DNA of 64,000 nucleotides from Jacaranda mimosifolia. Lineage: Eukaryota; Streptophyta; Magnoliopsida; Lamiales; Bignoniaceae. Under the pieces are notes generated by a model that saw nothing but the letters and a program-made list of their open reading frames with translations, had not been told where the DNA came from and did not search any database. The stretch is from assembly GCA_018894105.1 (NCBI GenBank), contig CM032121.1, positions 28,434,230-28,498,229 of the forward strand. Reading direction: 5' to 3'. Within the stretch, counting starts at the first letter, position 1, and each line of letters opens with the position of its first letter. The position numbers were made by a program, and so were the translations under genes. Shown here piece after piece: positions 58,287 through 64,000 of the stretch.

Positions 58287-58935
58287 TGTAACACCTCTAA
58301 AATTTGGTATTTTGGAAAATAAGAATTTAGAAATCAAGATATTGGTTGGACGGATTTTAAGGCTAAAAAAATAAATGAAAGACTTAATTGCAAGAATTTT
58401 GGAAATTTTAGGGTTTAATTGGAAATAGGCAAGACTTGATTAGACCACATTTTAGAAGTTTTGGGGTTGCATGATAATTATTTTTGGGTCAAAGGGGTCA
58501 ATGTAAGGCACTCAAATATTATGGGGCTCAATTAAAAAATTAGCAAACTTTCAAGGGCTTAATTACAGAATGGGGGAAAGTTTTGGGGCCTAAAATTTAA
58601 TTACCAAAAGTGCATAATTATATATAGCTTTCCACCCCAAAATTTCTTCATTCTTCACCAAACACCACGTCAACCTTCTTCGTCGGCCAGTCCAGTGATT
58701 TCTCTGGCAAGACCCTGGAACCCAAAACTAACTCGGCTAAATTCTTCCCCTCATCTTCGTGAACACACAGACACCACATGCACCACATTTCGGCTGGTGA
58801 GACCATCAAAAATTGAGATTGAAAACTCGATCACGGCAGAGGTGGCGGGGTTTGTCGCTCTGGTGACTTTTCATGGAGGACCAAGGTGGAGTTTTGATGG
58901 GTTTAGCTTGGAGAACACTTAGGTACCTTCAATTG
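58287..58935 (+). repeat. S10: 5' 649 bp of the 3' LTR
   Basis: It starts TGTAACACCTCTAAAATTTG. The TATA box ATTATATATAGC is at 58617-58628. It then follows S8 (CACCAAACACCACGTCAACC) up to TAGGTACCTTCAATT, where it breaks off. Confidence 0.85.
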
Positions 58936-60740
58936 CACTAACCCAAAATATCACTCCATAGCACAATATGTACAACCAAGTATCTTAGGTTTCATACAAA
59001 CATCTTCATAACATCTCTTGGATAGCTATCTCAATCATGTGCAGACTACATGTACAATCAAAACACCTAATCTATTGCAAAATAACCCTTCAACTAAAGC
59101 GTGAGTCCCTGCTTCTCATATAGACCTATCTGAAAAAAGAATAAAGAATAATAAGAAGAGTAAGTCCTAAAGACTTAGTGAGGGAGAAGGAAATGATAAG
59201 ATTTGAAGAAAAACCATTGAGATATAATAATCAACAAACAAATTCAGTAATAAGCAAGACTTTTCAATATGAACAAGATCCAGTAGTAAGCAAGAATTTT
59301 TAACATGATCAATGGAGTACATGACACATATGATTTTGAACTTAATAGACTGTTGGTTATTCCGACCTTATTACTTCCAGATCAAATTATAATTGCGAAT
59401 ACCTAACATTGGTATAGTATAAATAAAATTTTCTTATTACTCCATTGCTCGAGCACTCAGCTTAGCGGGTATCAACTTGATTATATGGTATGACTGGTCA
59501 CATGCTGGATTCTGTCACTCACAGTTTGCTAACTCCAGTTATCTATAAGTTAGGATCGTAGGTGGGTACTAGCCATAAGACCTGTCTCCGTCGGTCCATT
59601 TCGCCCGACTGTCTTCAGGACCTAGTCCCTGGGCCCAAACCCCCCTGTGGCGTCCCTTCGGGTTCAGTACTGACCGAACAAGACATTTAAAAGAGTTGAG
59701 ATTACAACAAGGTACAAGTTTAGAACAAATAGGATACACAATATACTAACCAGCAAGGCCATTTTGGGTTACAAAATGAATCAACAAGAGAAACACAATA
59801 GATCATTAGACCGACTAGATTTCTTGAATAACCAACTCGTTTATGAGAAGTTAACCAGTAAAATGGGAATAGCCGGCAAGGCTGTGGAGTTCAAGGGACA
59901 AAAAATGAATAATATAATAAGAGTTCTAGACACGAGAACAGAAGCAAGTAATAACCCACACAGGATGTACACATCAGAACAGATAGCAATCAAGATTTCA
60001 AATAATATATGGATTTTCAACAAGTACGATATAGAAACAAAAATACTCATAGGTGTTTATCATAATAACCGATAAGTGTGAGAATGGTGCTAGATTGACA
60101 GACCCTCACAGGGGTATACAAGTCAAGTAACAGATAACAAGCAATAAACAAGATCTCAAACAATTCAAATTTTTTTATAAACACGAGGTAGTTACAGTTC
60201 AGAAACAGGCACAGAGGTTTATCACAAGAACAACTAATTGAAAGAAGTGCCAGGTTGGCGGACCCTCACCTTCAAAGTCTCAGAAGGCCGTCACAGTCAA
60301 TAGTTTATTGGTTCGCTGGATCCACTTCCCCGCCACTTAAACAAAAGAGCATATTTACTATCAACAACTACATACTATTATACTATCAACAGTCCAAAAT
60401 AACTAGTTACTTGCTTATACAGTAGTTTTAGGGTACGATCGGTACTATCTGTACAAACTGTGCTAATTAAGCCATTATTTCAAAATTAGTCAGGGTTTGT
60501 ATCGGTTCTAGTAAAAGGAAATAATTCGGTTCTTCATTACATACTTAACTTCGTAATATAATCCCAAATTAACAATAATAGTTCAATAATTTTATTCAAC
60601 CCAGTTATTGCCACTTAGGTCTCAAATCCGTGAAATCCATAAAATTAGAGTTTTAATCCTTTAATTAAATCAATTAACCTAAAATTATCTTATATTAGTA
60701 CAAACTCGGATCCATAAAATTAAAACAATTAACCCACAAT
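58936..60740 (-). repeat. S11: minus-strand S LTR fragment
   Basis: GCACTAACCCAAAATATCAC at 58935 is also found at 63149 in S12, in the same orientation. The fragment contains the reverse of the CGGGCGG block (59590-59610) and of the GAGGGTT motifs. It ends at about 60740, equivalent to about 1 kb from the LTR start. Both ends are missing, the left one through the inverted junction with S10. Confidence 0.75.
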
Positions 60741-60752
60741 TCATCCACCCTA

Positions 60753-61992
60753 AGGTACCCCCCTGTGTTTTAAAAAATAGGCAATTTACCCCCTATAAAA
60801 AATAAATGTTCAATATACCTCCCTATGTTTTAAAAAACTATGCACACCGCCCCCTCCTTCTTATTTGCTGTCCATTTAACATAATTTTAATATGAAAAGA
60901 CTAATTTACCCTTAATCATTTAATATATTTTCAATTCAATTTAAATAACCTTTTATTATCATTCTTTTCCTTTCTTTCATTATTTCATATATTTCTCATT
61001 TTATACATCTATAAAAATTGATCATTATTTCATATATTCTCATTTTATACATATATAAATTTATTTATAAAATTAAAATCACTTTTATTTTTATGTTATC
61101 AATTATATTCATCTCCTTTATACCAATTTTTTTATTTTTAAATTTTAAAACTATTTTTAACTTTTTTTATTTTCATCCTTCTAATTTATTCTTTTTTTAT
61201 TTATATATATTATACAATAAATATAAAATATACAATATAATAAACATAAATATTATATAATAGTGACTTTATATATTATATATATTTATGAATAAATATT
61301 TTATATTATATTTTATACCCCACCCCCATCCCCACCCCAGCCCCAGCCCATCCTACCTTTACTTGCCAGCAGCCATGGCTGTCCCTTGCAGGGCTGAGTG
61401 GCGCCAATGGCCATAGCTCGCAGGGGTTGAGCGGCCATGGTTGCTGCAAACGCGGCGCCCATGGCTGACGCCGGCTGGCAAGGGCTGAGCGGCCATGGAG
61501 GCCGCCCCTGCGACCGGCGGCCATGAGCGTCGCTCGTAGGGGCCGAGCAGCCAGGCTTCCATGGCTGCTGCAAACGCGGCCATGGAGGCCGCCTCTGCTG
61601 GCGGTGGCCACCGGTGGGGTGTTGGCAGTGGCCGCCGGTGGCTGCCGGGGCCAGTGGGGGATAGTGATATATATAATATATATACACATATAATATATAT
61701 AAACATTATATATATAATAATATATTATATTGTATATAATATATTTTTTAAAAAATAATATGATTTGATCTAGATCGTTGAATTTTTAAAAGAAGATCCA
61801 ACGGTTGATAAATAAGGGCATGATTATTTTTTATTTAGAAAAATTTAAGCCCAGATGCATGCATGGGCGCGTGTCCTACACCCATGCTCTCAGGGGGGTT
61901 CGTTGCATGATTTTTTAAAATATAAGGGTGTTATTTGTCTTTTTTTTTTCCACAGAGAGGTAATCTGCCCATTTGTTTTAACACAAGGGGTC
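60753..61992. mobile_element. Element with long terminal inverted repeats and a GC-rich core, superfamily unknown
   Basis: The left end GGTACCCCCCTGTGTTTTAA, ATAGGCAATTTACC, then TATGTTTTAAAAAACTATGC is mirrored by the right end, whose reverse complement reads TGACCCCTTGTGTTAAAACA, ATGGGCAGATTACC, then TATATTTTAAAAAATCATGC. The arms are about 110 bp each and imperfect. Between them lie AT-rich arms and a GC island at 61318-61665. Long TIRs suggest a Mutator-like or foldback element. No target duplication can be tested because both flanks are rearranged. No transposase is present. Confidence 0.55.
61318..61665. other. GC-rich island with GGCCATGG repeats
   Basis: About 350 bp of very GC-rich DNA is set between nearly pure AT arms. 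GGCCATGG-like octamers recur (61427, 61489, 61582 and variants), GCTGCAAACGCGG occurs at 61443 and 61570, and GGCCATGGAGGCCGCC occurs twice. Open frames of 115-127 codons exist on the minus strand in all three frames, and a 65-codon one on the plus strand. They give Ala/Pro/Arg-rich low-complexity text without recognisable domain, so I do not call a gene. Confidence 0.7.
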
Positions 61993-62017
61993 AATTGAAA
62001 TTTTCCGCAAATAAGTA

Positions 62018-63014
62018 GGTATTTATTTCTTTTAGTCATCAAGTTACTTGATACTCCAAATGTCAGTCCTTAGTCCAAACCCTTACGTTTTTCCTATCTG
62101 ATCCTTTTAGTGATTAAGGAGATAAAACTTTATAAATTTCTCAAAGTTATCCTTCATATGGTCTTTGTTGTATTTCCCATATTACTAACCCCATTTGCTC
62201 ATCAAAAGGGTTATAAGATCTGCCCTTTCATTGCAATAAGTTTCATACCACCAATCTTCCAATATTCCAATCTTCGTATCTCTTGTCAACATAGTCATAC
62301 CATCCATGCCTTAACTGTATATGCTCGTCAGATATTTTTTTTCTTAACGACATTCTACCTGTCATATTTATCTTTTCGTCATGTCACCCCTTACATTTAG
62401 ACACACTGTCAGATTCCGATTTTCACATAAGCCAAAATGTCACTCAGTCATAATAATCATGCATTCTTTAAAAGCACTGCTATGCTCACTAATCCTTTTC
62501 CTACATACCCACATGACCAAATTTTCATCTGTAAGCAATTGGCAGGAATTCGTCTACCCTAAGGTAACTGCCTTGTGGCACTATGTACCTTCTTGGAATG
62601 AACATTACTCGTCATCTGAGTTTCCTCTAGATCCTTCTTCATTTGGGCTCGTATGGCACAGAGTCCTTGCACTTGAGCCTCTGTTATCCCAACCCGTTCT
62701 CCTTCTCATTCAATATCTTTCATAAGCTTCTCCATGAGGTAGTCCCAAGAACCCAATATCGATTTCAAATGGGATGACTCTGTTCCTTTCCTCTATAGGC
62801 TCCTTTTCTATGATTGTCAGCCATTCTTTAATATAGATATCATAAAATCCATTTCATTAACACCAGACTATTTAAATTCATTCCCAATTCCCCTGGATCC
62901 TATGAAACTTGTTAATATACATCGAACAATCAAAGTCCATATCCTAACTAACCTAAATAGAAGGTCAACTATGAGTTCCAATGATATTCAATACCTAGGT
63001 CATCAATAACATAT
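62018..63014 (-). mobile_element. Interior fragment of a second S element, minus strand
   Basis: On the minus strand it follows the primer site and matches 55640 to about 57100 of the plus-strand element. Examples are CAAGTAACTTGATGAC (57062 against 62040-62055 reversed) and GATAACAG.GGCT.AAGTGC (56081 against 62660-62680 reversed). It stops at about 62018, next to the GC-core TIR element. The rest of the interior and the 3' LTR start are missing. Confidence 0.75.
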
Positions 63015-63026
63015 GCTCTGATACCA
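63015..63026 (-). other. Primer-binding site, initiator Met tRNA type
   Basis: The minus strand reads exactly TGGTATCAGAGC, two bases inside the LTR edge. This is the standard primer site of many plant Ty1 and chromovirus elements. Confidence 0.9.
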
Positions 63027-63028
63027 CC

Positions 63029-64000
63029 TATAACTCTCCCACTTGGGACATCACCCAAGCTAAAGCGCCACTCAGTTTAGTCTTCAAATATAGATCAAAT
63101 GATAGCTAAGGAATTTGAAATTTAACCAACTTAAAGGAAAAATAACTTGCACTAACCCAAAATATCACTCCATAGCATAATATATACAACCAAGTATCTT
63201 AGATTTCATACAAACATTTTCATAACATCTCTTGGATAGCTGTGTCGATCAGGTGTAGACTACATTTACAATCAAAACACCTAATCTATTGCAAAATAAC
63301 CCTTCAACCAACGTATGAGTCCTTACTTCTCATATAGACCTGTCTGGAAAAAAAAATAAAGAATAATAAGGAGAGTAAGTCCTAAAGACTTAGTGAGGGA
63401 GAAGAAAATGATAGGATTCAAAGAAAGACCATTGAGATACAACAATCAACAAACAAATTCGGTAATAAGAAAGACTTTTCAATATGAACAAGATCCGGTA
63501 GTAAACAAGAATTTTTAATATGATCAATGGAGTACATGACACATATGATTTCGAACTTAATAGACTGTTGGTCATTCCGACCTTATTACTTCCAGATCAA
63601 ATTATAATTGTGAGCACCAGGCATTGGTACAGTATAAATAAAATTTCCTTATTACTCTATTGCTCGAGCACTTGGCTTGGCGGGTATCAACTTGATTATA
63701 TGGCATGGGTGGTCACATGCCGGATCCTGTCATTTATAGTTTACTAGCTCCAGCTATTTGTAAGTCAGGATTGTATGTGGGTACTAGCCGTAAGACCTGT
63801 CTCCGTCGGTCCGTTCAGCCCGGCCGTCTTCAGGACCTAGTCCCCCAGGCTCAAACCCCCCATGATGTCCCTCTGGATAGAAACCGCCTATGGCATCCCA
63901 TGGGTTAGAAACCGCCCATGGCGTCCCATAGGTTGGAAACTATAATACCAACAGATAAGAATTTAACCTTTAAAGCAATAAACACGAGTATAACCAAATA
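63029..64000 (-). repeat. S12: 5' LTR of the second S element, cut by the window end
   Basis: On the minus strand it ends GGGAGAGTTATA at 63029. It matches S11 from 63145 on (GCACTAACCCAAAATATCAC) and carries the CCGTCGGTCCGTTCAGCC block at 63804-63821 and CATGGCATCCCATGGG at 63889-63904. The outer part lies beyond 64000. Confidence 0.85.

Larger units (their letters stand above)
53559..58935 (+). mobile_element. S-family pol-less retroelement, plus strand (S9 - interior - S10)
   Basis: Parts are the 3' 2.07 kb of the 5' LTR (S9, 53559-55624), a degenerate primer site, 2.66 kb of interior, a polypurine tract, and the first 649 bp of the 3' LTR (S10). The 3' LTR stops at a break with an inverted S fragment at 58935/58936. 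No gag CCHC, protease, reverse transcriptase, RNase H or integrase motif can be read in any frame of the interior, so I call it a large non-autonomous (LARD-like) derivative or a very old decayed element. Confidence 0.7.

Noticed and set aside
61306..61706. Three overlapping minus-strand ORFs of 115-127 codons in the GC island
   Set aside because: All frames are open because the DNA is very GC-rich and repetitive. The products are Ala/Pro/Arg-rich without any domain, and the codons follow the GGCCATGG repeat.

Overview
The window is nuclear DNA of a flowering plant, probably a eudicot, from a gene-poor, transposon-packed (heterochromatin-like) region. The evidence is plant Ty3/gypsy lineages (Tat-type elements with two RNase H domains and an antisense extra ORF, and a long-LTR family with an initiator-Met-tRNA primer site), a hAT transposase gene with introns, Helitron-like ends and very AT-rich spacers. 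I find no intact cellular protein gene, rRNA or tRNA gene. Nearly every short ORF in the window lies inside a repeat. Species cannot be told from the sequence alone.

Layout. 1-1464: tail of a minus-strand long LTR. 1895-11869: 'TatA', a minus-strand gag-protease-only gypsy element, split by a complete hAT transposon at 7236-11201 with an exact 8-bp target duplication. 11870-15938: AT-rich DNA with a 0.95-kb tandem duplication and Helitron-like termini. 15939-21146: 3' LTR and decayed interior of a long-LTR element. 21147-28867: 'TatB', a 5'-truncated Tat element with reverse transcriptase, both RNase H domains, integrase, a two-unit minisatellite, an antisense Transposase_28 ORF and a 3' LTR. 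29591-36486: a solo LTR with a second solo LTR nested in it. 37299-40754, 42000-44803 and 45598-48373: three further solo LTRs. 48552-50841: a Helitron-like element. 50848-58935 and 58936-64000: two long-LTR elements without a recognisable pol, facing each other in inverted orientation and fused at a break. An unusual GC-rich element with terminal inverted repeats lies at about 60753-61992.

I call the long-LTR family 'S' and number its copies S1-S12. It starts TGTAACACC or a close variant, usually ends GGGGTGCTACA or a variant, and is 2.8-3.7 kb when complete. Its primer site TGGTATCAGAGC and LTR ends resemble Tekay/Del chromoviruses, which is an inference. The copies differ mainly by private minisatellites in the transcribed half of the LTR.

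Nothing here looks like a working system. The most distinctive objects are the antisense ORF of TatB, the pol-less S elements that keep PBS, PPT and a short conserved coiled-coil-like segment, the GC-island element at 61.3-61.7 kb, and the nested chronology that can be read from target duplications.
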